From assembly GCA_910578145.1 (NCBI GenBank), contig CAJTPJ010000008.1, forward strand, positions 6,630 through 70,629: 64,000 bases of DNA, written 5' to 3'. Below the pieces are notes generated by a model. It saw only the letters and a program-made list of their open reading frames with translations, was not told the DNA's origin and did no database searches. Every line of letters starts with the position of its first letter. The stretch's first letter is position 1. A program made the translations under genes and the position numbers. Shown one piece after another: positions 53,639 through 63,011 of this stretch. This DNA is from an uncultured Christensenella sp. Lineage in GTDB: Bacteria > Bacillota > Clostridia > Christensenellales > Borkfalkiaceae.

Positions 53639-54613
53639 ATGTGTACGGCAATAACTTATAAAACCAAAAATTTTTATTTCGGGCGCACGCTGGATTTGAA
53701 CTTTTCTTATAACGAGGAAGTCACGGTAACTCCGCGCAATTATCCGCTGTGTTTCCGCAGTATAGAAAAACTTGAAAAGCACTACGCGATAATAGGTATG
53801 GCGTTCGTTAAAAATAATTATCCGCTTTATTACGACGCGGTAAACGAAAAAGGGTTGTGTATGGCAGGGCTAAACTTTGTGGGCAACGCCGTTTACCGCA
53901 ATCCGCAACGCGGCAAAACCAACGTTGCGCAGTTTGAATTTATTTCGTATATACTCGGCAAATGCGCTACGTTAAAACAGGCGGTGGCTGAAATAAAGCA
54001 AATTAATTTAACGGGCGAAACTTTTTCCGATGATTTGCCTGTCGCCGAACTGCATTGGATAGTTGCGGATAAAAACGGCGCGGTTACGGTTGAGTTTGTA
54101 AAAGAGGGGCTGAAAATTTACGAAAACCGCGCCGGAGTGCTTACTAACAACCCGCCTTTTGACAGGCAGGTTTTCAATTTAAATAACTATATGGGCTTGT
54201 CCGCTAAAGAGCCGAAAAACGCCTTTTCTAAAACGCTTAATTTAAAAACTTATTGCCGCGGTATGGGTGCGCTGGGGTTGCCCGGCGACTTGTCGTCGCA
54301 ATCCCGCTTCGTAAGGGCGGCTTTCGTCAAGTTAAACTCCGTTTGCGGCGGCTCGGAAGAGGAAAGCGTAAACCAATTTTTCCATATCCTCGGCGCTGTT
54401 GCACAGCCGCGCGGCGCGTGCGTAGTGGGCAAAGACGGGTATGAAATAACGGTGTATACGTCCTGTTGCAACGCCGACAAAGGCGTATATTATTATACCA
54501 CTTACGAAAATCACCGCATAACGGCTGTAGATATGCGCAAGCATAAACTTGACGAAGTTCAACTTTACAGGTACCCTATCGCCCGCCGCGAGGATATTTT
54601 GTTTGAAAATTAG
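53639..54613 (+). CDS. Choloylglycine hydrolase family amidase
   Basis: 324 residues. An Ntn hydrolase like bile salt hydrolase and penicillin V acylase. After Met removal Cys2 (MCTAITYK) is the nucleophile. Arg16 and Asp19 (FGRTLD), Asn in LTNNPPFDRQ near 172 and Arg in SQSRFVRAAF near 225 complete the family's active site. It has no signal peptide, so it is cytosolic. Bile salt cleavage would suit a gut organism, but the family also opens N-acyl amides such as acyl-homoserine lactones. ATG 53639 has AAAGGCGG 8 bases upstream. Confidence 0.9.
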   Translation: MCTAITYKTKNFYFGRTLDLNFSYNEEVTVTPRNYPLCFRSIEKLEKHYAIIGMAFVKNNYPLYYDAVNEKGLCMAGLNFVGNAVYRNPQRGKTNVAQFEFISYILGKCATLKQAVAEIKQINLTGETFSDDLPVAELHWIVADKNGAVTVEFVKEGLKIYENRAGVLTNNPPFDRQVFNLNNYMGLSAKEPKNAFSKTLNLKTYCRGMGALGLPGDLSSQSRFVRAAFVKLNSVCGGSEEESVNQFFHILGAVAQPRGACVVGKDGYEITVYTSCCNADKGVYYYTTYENHRITAVDMRKHKLDEVQLYRYPIARREDILFEN

Positions 54614-54632
54614 AAAAAGTATAAAAAAGTTC

Positions 54633-54689
54633 AAGGAGGTTCATTAATTGTTTATTGTTTTACTAAACTATTGTACGGTTATAAATTAA
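54633..54689 (+). other. Orphan ribosome binding site at the edge of the AT-rich island
   Basis: A perfect AAGGAGGT (54633-54640) is followed at 54648 by TTG and only 13 codons to a TAA at 54687. No real gene fits. It reads as the start region of a former gene after the choloylglycine hydrolase gene, interrupted where the base composition changes. Confidence 0.45.
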
Positions 54690-54716
54690 ATAAAAATGTA
54701 GGCTACGAGAAAGAAT

Positions 54717-56459
54717 ATGAAAATTGATAAATTGAAAGAAATTTTTAAAAACTTTTATTGTAATAATGACAGAGCAATATTAATTGACGGGGTTTGGGGA
54801 GTCGGTAAAACACATACTATTTTGGAGTTTTTAGAATCGCTAGAATTTTGTAAAACCCGTGTGCCGTTTAGTGCAAAATATAAATATGTTTCATTATTCG
54901 GAAAATCAAATATTGACGAAATACATACGGAAATATATAGGCAATTTCACCCTAATTATTATAAAGCGAGAAAAGCGTTAAATGTTATACCCAAAATTGC
55001 GGTTATCGGTAATTTTTTACCGGGAACAGCAGGGTCTTTAGCAAATAAAATAAGTAGTTTGCAATTTTCTTTAAACGTTTCCCGCAAATCGCCTGTAAAA
55101 GATAAAAGCGAAAGTACAACTCATCAGATTGTTTTTCTTGACGATTTTGAAAGAATTGATTTTGAAAAAATATCTTTTAACGATTTATTGGGTTATTTTA
55201 ACGAACTTATTGCACAAGGAATTAAATTAATTGTAATTTACAATTCTAAACGATTGTTAGAGAAATATAAAGATTTAGAATCTGATTTTGTTAATTTTAA
55301 AGAAAAAATATTCGATAGAGAATATAAAATAACGGCGACTGAGCGAGAAGTTATTCTTTCATATTTTAGCGAGGATTCTTTGATTGATGAAAGTATCATT
55401 AATGAATTTAATAATAATTTAAGATTAGCCCAAAGAACTAGTATTTTTTATGAAGAAATAAAACAAGTTTTAAAATCAAAAGATATTAATATACGAGATG
55501 ATTACGAAAAGCGCAAATTATTAAAATATTGTACTTATGTTATAGTAGAAACACATTCAAATATTTATAAAAAAATAAGCGAAAAAAAAGAAAAAGATAA
55601 TATAGATTTTTATGACAATTATAAATTTTATCTAAAGGAAAAAGATAATAATATAGAAGATTATTTTAAGCATATCTTTGATTATATAAATTTTAAAGAA
55701 GGAAATCAATGTACTGATTGTAGATTATTATCTGCTTTATTGCAATTCTACTTTTATAGGAACGAACAGGTAATTTATAAATTATATGTTAACGAAAAAG
55801 GAAATATATTTAATGAAGAACCTATTTTACTTTCTGATGAAGGGAAGCAAGCGTTGTTTTTAAAACAGATTAAACATATTTTGAATGGCGAATCGTTAGA
55901 TAATGTAAACTTAAATGCTATAATTTATTGGTGGTATAAATATGCGGATTTTAGCGATGTGATAAATAAAGAAAAGGCAATTATTGATAGCTTTATTAAA
56001 AATTTAGATAAATATCAAGAAAAAATAAATTATCTTATAGAAACTTTTAGTTTTTATGCGCAAGACGATTTCAAGAATTTTGTTTCCGAATTAAATAAAC
56101 AGGTAGAAGAAGTTTCCTTGGACAAATTATTAAATGAATTAAAAAAGGACTGGGAAAATAAAAACTATGAAAGTTTACTTAAAAAACTTCATAGTTTGGA
56201 AGATAAACAAAATTATTTTACAGACAATACAAAAAGTAAACTTAATCCCGCTATTGAAGATTTTTTTAAAAAGAGTAATTATTTTATAAATGATTTGATT
56301 GGGGAAATAAGTATTTCACAATGGCATTTAGCAAATACAATGGTTCTATATTCTTCTAAATTTGGTTTTCAAGATGAATTGAAAAAACATATTAAAGCAT
56401 TAAAATCAACAGACAAAAGCTCCGCAATCCGCTATGAAACTCTTTTAAAATCTTTGTGA
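54717..56459 (+). CDS. KAP-like P-loop NTPase
   Basis: 580 residues. Walker A is GVWGVGKT (25-32) and Walker B IVFLDDFERI near residue 144, the pattern of KAP-family P-loop NTPases (usually GxWGxGKT and DDLDR). The remaining 400 residues are a helical, Lys/Asn/Ile-rich region without recognised domain. No clear membrane helix. Members often occur in prophages and anti-phage islands. The gene is very AT-rich, unlike everything to its left, which suggests recent transfer. GAGAAAG precedes ATG. Confidence 0.8.
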   Translation: MKIDKLKEIFKNFYCNNDRAILIDGVWGVGKTHTILEFLESLEFCKTRVPFSAKYKYVSLFGKSNIDEIHTEIYRQFHPNYYKARKALNVIPKIAVIGNFLPGTAGSLANKISSLQFSLNVSRKSPVKDKSESTTHQIVFLDDFERIDFEKISFNDLLGYFNELIAQGIKLIVIYNSKRLLEKYKDLESDFVNFKEKIFDREYKITATEREVILSYFSEDSLIDESIINEFNNNLRLAQRTSIFYEEIKQVLKSKDINIRDDYEKRKLLKYCTYVIVETHSNIYKKISEKKEKDNIDFYDNYKFYLKEKDNNIEDYFKHIFDYINFKEGNQCTDCRLLSALLQFYFYRNEQVIYKLYVNEKGNIFNEEPILLSDEGKQALFLKQIKHILNGESLDNVNLNAIIYWWYKYADFSDVINKEKAIIDSFIKNLDKYQEKINYLIETFSFYAQDDFKNFVSELNKQVEEVSLDKLLNELKKDWENKNYESLLKKLHSLEDKQNYFTDNTKSKLNPAIEDFFKKSNYFINDLIGEISISQWHLANTMVLYSSKFGFQDELKKHIKALKSTDKSSAIRYETLLKSL

Positions 56460-56498
56460 AAATTGAAGCGTTAAAATAAAATTTGTTATATTATAAAA

Positions 56499-56535
56499 TA
56501 ATACCCACGGGGACATCCCCGTGGGTATTATTTTT
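56499..56535. terminator. Strong terminator, probably of the minus-strand remnant
   Basis: A 15-bp perfect stem (56499-56513 with 56516-56530) with A/T-rich flanks on both sides. It lies 40 bases after the KAP gene stop on one side and 11 bases after the stop of the minus-strand gene remnant on the other, and works in both directions. Confidence 0.88.
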
Positions 56536-56546
56536 ATTATCTTACT

Positions 56547-56668
56547 TCGTCATTGCTTCTTGAACGGCAACGGCAACAGCGACTGTCGCGCCTACCATAG
56601 GGTTGTTGCCCAACGGTTTTTTGCGTTTCAAACCGTTTTTATTTGATACAATTTGCAGTATTCAATAA
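56547..56668 (-). pseudogene. 3' remnant of a GGGtGRT-family gene
   Basis: On the minus strand about 22 codons encode LGNNPMVGATVAVAVAVQ followed by EAMTK and a stop. This matches what I recall of the C terminus of GGGtGRT-family proteins. Going upstream the frame degrades into Lys/Arg/Asn-rich nonsense after about 56615 and meets a stop near 56666. The fragment is GC-rich like the left part of the window, yet it lies inside AT-rich DNA. It is an old chromosomal end whose 5' part was displaced by insertion. Confidence 0.55.
56612..56637. repeat. Inverted repeat at the break point of the remnant, possible attachment site
   Basis: AACGGTTT (56612-56619) and AAACCGTT (56630-56637) with a 10-base spacer mark the exact place where GGGtGRT-like coding ends. 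This two-arm layout resembles a tyrosine-recombinase crossover site. A second copy was not found in the window. Confidence 0.35.
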
Positions 56669-57047
56669 ATTAAAAAACACAATATATTGTGGTTGTTCGG
56701 TCTAATTTGGTCGAATTTGTATTTATCTGTTTTTATCAATTTTTGACTGAAATGTGGACGAGATGTGGACGAGAGGGGATGCAACAATCCTATGGTTTTT
56801 AGCGTTTTTTGTAGGTATGTATTTCATTCCTACGGTTGGTCACATTTTTGTTCTCATTTTATTAAAAATTGATACGAATTAAGACAGATTGAAACGATTA
56901 AGAATAAAGTATAAGAATTAATAAATTATTTCTAGAATCAAGGACAGATTTTATTTTTCTATATGGGGAATAATATAGTGAATAATATATAAGATGCTTG
57001 ATTTTTTTTGTTGAGTTTGCTACAATAATTTAAAGGAGTAATTTTTA
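56669..57047 (+). other. AT-rich intergenic stretch before the fic gene
   Basis: About 380 bases, mostly A and T. It holds a short direct repeat (ATGTGGACGAG twice, 56752-56774) that opens a possible 39-codon hydrophobic reading frame at 56763-56882 without a ribosome binding site, and the fic promoter at its right end. I see no RNA gene. Confidence 0.5.
56998..57026 (+). promoter_or_regulatory. Promoter of the fic gene
   Basis: TTGATT (56998-57003), a 17-base spacer and TACAAT (57021-57026). AAAGGAG follows at about 57032. Confidence 0.7.
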
Positions 57048-58034
57048 ATGGATAGATATATCCCGCCTTTTGAAATGACAAATAAAATGTTTGAGCTGTC
57101 AGCCGAAATTATGGAGAATTTAGGTAAGCTTTCAAACATTAACGAGCTAGAAAAATTACCACGATTACGTAAAGTATCACGTGTTAAAAGTATTCATTCT
57201 TCGCTTGCTATAGAAAATAATACTTTATCCATCAAGCAAGTAACAGACGTTATTGAAGGGAAAAGGGTTCTTGGTCCGGCTGATGATATTTTAGCTGTAA
57301 AAAATGCATTTGCCGCTTATAAAGAACTTGACACTATTGATGCATTTAGTTTGGTTGATTTGCAAAAAATTCATGGAATAATGATGGACGGACTTGTTAT
57401 AGAAAGCGGAATATTGAGAACGGGCGACGTCGGCGTTTTTGATTCAAATGGTAATGTAATACATGTTGCTCCGCCTGCTTCTATGGCAAGAGAACAAATT
57501 AATCAATTATTTAACTGGGTGAAAAATTCAGATGTGCAAATGTTGATACGCTCAAGTGTTTTTCATTACGAGTTTGAATTTATTCATCCGTTCCGTGACG
57601 GTAACGGTAGAATGGGTAGGTATTGGCAGACCGCACTGCTCGCAAGTTGGAAGCCGATTTTTAAGTATATTCCCATCGAAAGCGTGATTAAAGATAATCA
57701 GGAAGAGTATTACAAGGTAATTAAAATTTCAACAAGTAAAGGCAAGTCAGACGTATTTATTGAGTTTATGCTTGACGTAATTCTAAAAGCTATAACCGAT
57801 ATTGTAAACGATACTACCGAGCATTATAATCATTTAAGTGTGCAAATTAATAAGCTGATGCAGGTTTTAGAAACTTATCCGCAATCAGCGCAAATGCTTA
57901 TGGACAAGTTGGGGTTAAAATCACGTGTTGGCTTCCGAAAAAATTATTTGAATCCTGCGATAGAAGCAGGACTTGTGGGAATGACAATTCCAGATAAACC
58001 TACGAGCAAAAGCCAAATGTATTTTAAGTTATAG
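57048..58034 (+). CDS. Fic domain AMP-transferase with N-terminal inhibitory motif
   Basis: 328 residues. Fic enzymes move AMP or another nucleotide part to a protein hydroxyl. The full active motif HPFRDGNGRMGR is present near residue 180. The inhibitory helix motif (S/T)xxxE(G/N) appears as SLAIEN near residue 52, so it is a class II, self-inhibited Fic. Residues 255-328 look like a winged-helix domain, as in many standalone Fic proteins. It sits alone in the AT-rich island between KAP and ABC-3C genes and has no recognisable antitoxin partner. Confidence 0.92.
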   Translation: MDRYIPPFEMTNKMFELSAEIMENLGKLSNINELEKLPRLRKVSRVKSIHSSLAIENNTLSIKQVTDVIEGKRVLGPADDILAVKNAFAAYKELDTIDAFSLVDLQKIHGIMMDGLVIESGILRTGDVGVFDSNGNVIHVAPPASMAREQINQLFNWVKNSDVQMLIRSSVFHYEFEFIHPFRDGNGRMGRYWQTALLASWKPIFKYIPIESVIKDNQEEYYKVIKISTSKGKSDVFIEFMLDVILKAITDIVNDTTEHYNHLSVQINKLMQVLETYPQSAQMLMDKLGLKSRVGFRKNYLNPAIEAGLVGMTIPDKPTSKSQMYFKL

Positions 58035-58111
58035 TTTTGTGCTCAGTATTTATTATGGATATTTTTATGTTTTTAAAAATCTCTTTATAATTTGCTGTTA
58101 AAAGTTTTGGT

Positions 58112-58117
58112 TATAAT
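58112..58117 (+). promoter_or_regulatory. -10 element before the ABC-3C operon
   Basis: TATAAT about 67 bases before the first ABC-3C gene. No convincing -35 was found. Confidence 0.4.
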
Positions 58118-58183
58118 ACTAAGTTTTTACAAACATATGTTTAAATATTAAAAATAGAAGTTAAATATAAGTGAGGATAGAAA

Positions 58184-59770
58184 ATGTCAGAAAAAAATCC
58201 TGGAATCATTTTTGATGCGTCAAATAGTTGGAATGGCTATAATCACCAAGGTAAAGTAGCTTTATTTGTGGCTATAAAAACCATATGTGAGTTGTGGGAC
58301 AAAACTTTATCAGAAGCCGAAAATAAGAATAATTTAGAGCAATATTTTTTAGAAGTGGAATATTATGAAGATTTTTCAATAGGAAAATATCTTGATAACG
58401 GAGATGTTAAATATATATCAGTTCATCAAGTTAAAGATAAGGAGAACTCCAACTTAAATTCTTATGACAGTGCGCTTCTTGGTCTAATTCAGCATTTTAT
58501 TGAAAGAAATAGCATTGAAAATGCATATCTGCACGTAACTTCAAATCTGGGAATTTCACAAAAAGAGCTTTCAGAGTATATTAGTAAATTAGTTAAAACT
58601 CCAAGATTTATAGAAGAACAACTAAGCATTATTGAAAAAAAGTCCGGTGATGCAAATTTTCGTGCCGAATTAGTTAAAAAGAAACGGGGTAGAAGGTCGG
58701 AATTAAAACAAAATTTGATTGCTATTTTAGAAAATAGCGGTGCGACAAAAATCGAGCTTAACGATGGTAATTTGGATGAAGCGTTTGAACTTTATAAGGC
58801 TTTGCTCAATGAAAGAAAAAATGAAATTGCGTCCGTAGATAAAAAAAGTATTGAGAAAATTGGAATTTATAATTACCCAATTGACGCAGGGCAAAGCTAT
58901 TGCGCTGTAAATGAGATAAGAGACATTTTAAAAGCTACAATAAAAAATTATTATAATATTAATAAAAAATATACAGATGTAGGCTCGTTCAAGTGTGTTG
59001 ACGATTCGTTTAACGATAAATGTTATCGTTTCATTACCGATAAACTTAATGAGCATGTCGTAGATAGAGATTTAAATTATCATGATTATAAATGCGGTGA
59101 CAAGGATAGAAAAATTTCATTTAATGAAATTGTCGAATGGCTTGATTCCGATGAGATAGATTCAATGGGTGAAGATTATTACTTGTATTATGCCAGAGAA
59201 AACATGTTTGATTTTATTGCTGAATATTGTTGTAAATGCAAGAAAAGCTATAACTCAGAATGCGAAAACTCATGCGGGATAGAGGAATTTAAAGATAAAC
59301 TGGCGAAAATGGATTATCCGAAATTGCGCGAATTAGTCTATCACTCCAATCCGCAGGTTTCGCAAAGCTTGGGAATGCGCTATTATGCTCACTTTGTGTC
59401 TGGAGATAGCATTGGCGGGCACTTTTCAGAGGGCTTAAAGAGTATAGACAGAGATTTTTTATCTGACAAATCGGCTGTTACATACCTTGATAATGATAAC
59501 AACGACTGTGTTTTAACTACTATTCGCTCAGGAAATCTTGATGAGGAAAGCATATGTTCCGAAATATTAAAGAACAAAAACATATATGAAATGATGATGG
59601 ATTGTGATTTTTTAATAAGCAAAGATATAGACGTTGATTCTATTGAAAGCAAATCAGTAACGCCGTTTGGTACTGAAGAGGTAAAAAACAGTGCCCATAT
59701 TGCCAGATGTAAAGACGTACAGATAATTAATCTTGAAAGATTTAAAAATAAAATCAAAGGAGATGAATAA
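58184..59770 (+). CDS. ABC-3C system effector/sensor subunit
   Basis: 528 residues. The N terminus (SWNGYNHQGKVALFVAIKTI, then FLEVEYYEDFSI and VHQVKDK) matches the conserved start of the first protein in ABC-three-component (ABC-3C) conflict systems, a domain with restriction-endonuclease-like charged pattern. The C-terminal half has a Cys-rich patch (CCKCKKSYNSECENSCG) and unassigned sequence. It stands directly before the middle component and the SMC-like ATPase. Function in phage or plasmid defence is by family, not shown here. Confidence 0.75.
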   Translation: MSEKNPGIIFDASNSWNGYNHQGKVALFVAIKTICELWDKTLSEAENKNNLEQYFLEVEYYEDFSIGKYLDNGDVKYISVHQVKDKENSNLNSYDSALLGLIQHFIERNSIENAYLHVTSNLGISQKELSEYISKLVKTPRFIEEQLSIIEKKSGDANFRAELVKKKRGRRSELKQNLIAILENSGATKIELNDGNLDEAFELYKALLNERKNEIASVDKKSIEKIGIYNYPIDAGQSYCAVNEIRDILKATIKNYYNINKKYTDVGSFKCVDDSFNDKCYRFITDKLNEHVVDRDLNYHDYKCGDKDRKISFNEIVEWLDSDEIDSMGEDYYLYYARENMFDFIAEYCCKCKKSYNSECENSCGIEEFKDKLAKMDYPKLRELVYHSNPQVSQSLGMRYYAHFVSGDSIGGHFSEGLKSIDRDFLSDKSAVTYLDNDNNDCVLTTIRSGNLDEESICSEILKNKNIYEMMMDCDFLISKDIDVDSIESKSVTPFGTEEVKNSAHIARCKDVQIINLERFKNKIKGDE

Positions 59771-60520
59771 ATGAACATACTTTTTGAAGTTTTAAACGAA
59801 TTAAAGTATAAGGCGGAGATTCAATTTACGTTTAAACTTGACGATGAGAACGAATTTAAAGTTTCTCCGTTTGTTTCAACCTGCTATCCGAGCCAGGTTT
59901 TTCTTGTTGTAAATTTGGATTATGGTAAATTATCGTTGATACGCAACAGTGAATTCTTGCCAGAATTAGCTACTGCATTTTGTAAACAGACATTTCATAC
60001 AGGACAGATGGATAAAAATACAGCGCTGATTATTAAAAGTTTCGGTTCCGACGAAGAGTTGAAAGATACATCCGAAAAAATTAAAATAGAGGACGATCCA
60101 TATTACTTTAAAAAATACGTATTTTCCTGTACCGAACAAATGGAAAATAAGGCAATAGCCTATTTTAAGGACAGAAAAAATAACGATAAAGATGATTTTT
60201 CCTACGTCACGGAATTGCAGAAATATTTATTAAAACTGGATATGTTTGAAAAATATAAATCAAATCCGAAAAATGAAGAAGTGTATTCTTACATGGCCGA
60301 ACTAACTACAAAAATACCCGTATTACCATTACAGGTTGAAAGTGCAAAGCATATTAAAACGGTTAAAAACTATTTCGATGAATATTTGAGTGGTATAGGC
60401 AAGTCGCTTAACGTAAAGGCGATTGAGAATTTGCTATCGCATGAAGAAGTTCTTAGTAATCTCGAAACGGAAAACCTTTTAAGTGTTTGGAATAGCTGCT
60501 TGGAAATAGAAGGAAAATAA
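59771..60520 (+). CDS. ABC-3C system middle component
   Basis: 249 residues, starting at the base after the previous stop with AAAGGAG upstream. N-terminal beta-strand-rich part (EIQFTFKLDDENEFKVSPFV), C-terminal helical part. It is identified mainly by position between the ABC-3C N-domain protein and the ATPase. Middle components are thought to join the other two. No catalytic motif was recognised. Confidence 0.7.
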   Translation: MNILFEVLNELKYKAEIQFTFKLDDENEFKVSPFVSTCYPSQVFLVVNLDYGKLSLIRNSEFLPELATAFCKQTFHTGQMDKNTALIIKSFGSDEELKDTSEKIKIEDDPYYFKKYVFSCTEQMENKAIAYFKDRKNNDKDDFSYVTELQKYLLKLDMFEKYKSNPKNEEVYSYMAELTTKIPVLPLQVESAKHIKTVKNYFDEYLSGIGKSLNVKAIENLLSHEEVLSNLETENLLSVWNSCLEIEGK

Positions 60521-60527
60521 TTGAATT

Positions 60528-62843
60528 ATGAGTATACAGATTAGAAAGATTTATATGCAGAATTATAAACTCTTTACGGAAAAGGAAATATCCTTTGCAA
60601 ACGGGCTCTCGGTATTTGACGGCCCGAACGGATACGGAAAAACAAGTACGTTTGATGCCATTGAGTTTTTAATAACAGGAAAGATTAAGCGCGTTGAGGA
60701 TAATGAAGTTATATCAGGCAATAAAGGTTTCAGTAGTAATTTTTTGGCCAAAGACTCAAAAAGAGACGTGATTATTAAGGGCGAATTTGTTAAATCTGAG
60801 CAGGAAAGCCTTATAATTGTGTTGTGTATTCCTGCTATAAAGGCTACGTCAAAAAAGAAGTATAATCCTAAAAATATATGCGATTTAGCGCAGACGTACA
60901 TTTTGAGTAAATTTGATTTGCCCCAATCTGAATGGGACAGTCCTCTCGATCAGACAACAATAAAAAGTCTGCGCGACGAATATTTCGGTGTGCAGAATTT
61001 AGAGTATTATTCAAAATATCATTATGTGCAGCAAGAAGACCGTTTAGCTTATTTCAAAAAATCCGAAAAAGACAGAATTGTTGAGATACACAAACTTTTC
61101 GGTATAGAAAAAGAAAAGAATAATTTGGATAAAGCTGAATCGCTTAGTAGACAGTTATCGGCTAAAATAAATAAAATCAAAGCAGAGATTCCGCTGCTTC
61201 AAAAAGAAGTGGAGTTAGCGCGCAAAAGTGAGCTAAAAGAAATCGAATATGTTGAATTGTTGGGCGGTAAGCAGCCTTGGGATAAGCGCGATCTGGCGTT
61301 TAACGGTGCAAAGAGTAAAGAGTTGTATGAAAAATATTTAAGTGAATTAAATGCGCTGAGGGCGTTTGCCGAAAATAAAGAGGTTTTTTTAAAGGACCGA
61401 GAACTCAAGCTTTATGAACAAATTCCCGAGAAACAGAAGAAAATCGCTATTAAAGCCTCGATTTTGGATTCTTATAATGCTGAAAAATTAGATTATTTTC
61501 ATTTCTTAAACGCTAATATTAGATTTTTAAATGAACAGTTAAATTTGGCGGAACAGTCAAAATATTCCGCGCTTAATTTTGATAAGATATGCGATATCTT
61601 GGATATAAAATCTGAAAAAGAAATATTCAAAAACATTTTAACAAACTTAAATACTGCCTGTAAAAATCAAACTGGTTTACAAAAGTCTATTTCCAATATT
61701 ATTGATCTAAGAAATAAGATTCAAAGACAATGCTGTGAAGTTGAAGGACGAAAAGATGGGCAGTGTCCGTATTGCGGTCAGATTTGGACTAGTGAAGACG
61801 AGTTGAACAAACAGTTTTCGGAAACGGAGAGACTGATATCTGAAACTGTCGGGAGAGAGAATGCTGCTGTAAAAAAATTTAAAGATGACTTGATGGAAGC
61901 ATTCAATCAAATATGCTATGAACGTATTAAGGAATATATTGATGCGGGTAGCAAAATTAAATATTTGGATATATTCAATGAGATTAGTGATTTGAAAGAG
62001 TTGCGTGCATTGATTTTGAAATGTAAACCGATATTTGCACGGTTGAATTCAAAAGATGAAATTCAAAAGTTGCGTTTAACTGACGACGATTTACTTGAAA
62101 AGTATTCGAATAAAATACTTTTGGAAATTGAGGAAATTGAAAAAAGTAAGCCTGCAGAGTACATAAATATATGCAAACAATATAATTTAGAAAATCTGTA
62201 TAGCAATTACTACGAAGGGAATGATTATTTTTCTTTGCTTAGTATAGAAAAGGTTGAATTAAAGAAGCAGTATATACAATATCAGTACAACACTTCTTTT
62301 GACGGAACAGTCAAAAAATTAAACGAACTGTGCGAGCAATGGAAAAAATTAGATGAGTTAAAAGCAAATCTGAACGACTACAAAACGGCTTTAAAAGAGG
62401 CGTTAAATAGTTATAGGGATAAAGTAGTAAAACACATTGAAATTCCATTTTTCTTATATAGTTCAAGACTATTGCAGTCATATCAGTCGGGACAGGGGGT
62501 TATGATTCAATCGGACGGGGAATCGATAAGATTCACTGTTCCTGGAGGTGAGCACGACGTTTTATATACAATGAGTTCGGGGCAACTTTCTGCCGTTCTT
62601 TTGAGTTTTTCGCTTGCACTTAACAAAATTTATGCAGGAGATAATTTTAATACGCTATTGATTGACGACCCTATACAGTGTATGGACGATATAAATATGG
62701 TTTCTTTTGTAGAATTGTTGCGCCAGGAATTTGCTGATACGCAGATAATTATGTCAACACATGAAGAAACTTTTTCAAACTTTATTCAATATAAATTCAA
62801 TAAATTCCGTCAGGATAGCAAAGCGATAAGCCTTCATGATTAA
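60528..62843 (+). CDS. ABC-3C SMC/Rad50-like ATPase with zinc hook
   Basis: 771 residues. Walker A GPNGYGKT (32-39), coiled coils from about 190 to 400 and 430 to 620, a Rad50-type zinc hook CPYC near residue 410, ABC signature MSSGQLSAVLLSFSLAL near 690 and Walker B NTLLIDDPIQCMDD near 718, with the D-loop and H-loop STHEE. It is the DNA-clamping ATPase of the three-gene system. Translation begins 8 bases after the middle component stop. Confidence 0.9.
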   Translation: MSIQIRKIYMQNYKLFTEKEISFANGLSVFDGPNGYGKTSTFDAIEFLITGKIKRVEDNEVISGNKGFSSNFLAKDSKRDVIIKGEFVKSEQESLIIVLCIPAIKATSKKKYNPKNICDLAQTYILSKFDLPQSEWDSPLDQTTIKSLRDEYFGVQNLEYYSKYHYVQQEDRLAYFKKSEKDRIVEIHKLFGIEKEKNNLDKAESLSRQLSAKINKIKAEIPLLQKEVELARKSELKEIEYVELLGGKQPWDKRDLAFNGAKSKELYEKYLSELNALRAFAENKEVFLKDRELKLYEQIPEKQKKIAIKASILDSYNAEKLDYFHFLNANIRFLNEQLNLAEQSKYSALNFDKICDILDIKSEKEIFKNILTNLNTACKNQTGLQKSISNIIDLRNKIQRQCCEVEGRKDGQCPYCGQIWTSEDELNKQFSETERLISETVGRENAAVKKFKDDLMEAFNQICYERIKEYIDAGSKIKYLDIFNEISDLKELRALILKCKPIFARLNSKDEIQKLRLTDDDLLEKYSNKILLEIEEIEKSKPAEYINICKQYNLENLYSNYYEGNDYFSLLSIEKVELKKQYIQYQYNTSFDGTVKKLNELCEQWKKLDELKANLNDYKTALKEALNSYRDKVVKHIEIPFFLYSSRLLQSYQSGQGVMIQSDGESIRFTVPGGEHDVLYTMSSGQLSAVLLSFSLALNKIYAGDNFNTLLIDDPIQCMDDINMVSFVELLRQEFADTQIIMSTHEETFSNFIQYKFNKFRQDSKAISLHD

Positions 62844-62901
62844 GAATATGATTAAGTTGAAGTCGTTATTATGATATTGTTATGATCGACATGTCTGTTG
62901 C

Positions 62902-62990
62902 AAAATAGATACGCATGGATACTTGGAGCAAGATTACCATTGGCAAGATAAAAGCAAGCCAATGATAATCATTATGTAAAATAGATGCAT
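62902..62990. repeat. Repeat cluster beside the tyrosine recombinase gene
   Basis: A direct repeat AAAATAGAT(AC)GCAT occurs at 62902-62916 and 62978-62990. Between its copies lies a 13-bp imperfect inverted repeat (62932-62944 with 62958-62970, one mismatch, 13-base spacer). Repeats directly next to a recombinase gene are typical of its recombination sites. Confidence 0.5.
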
Positions 62991-63011
62991 TGTCGTAACT
63001 ACAATATAAAT

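Noticed and set aside
56763..56882. 39-codon hydrophobic reading frame before fic
   Set aside because: No ribosome binding site, AT-rich context, and it starts inside a short direct repeat, so it is probably chance.
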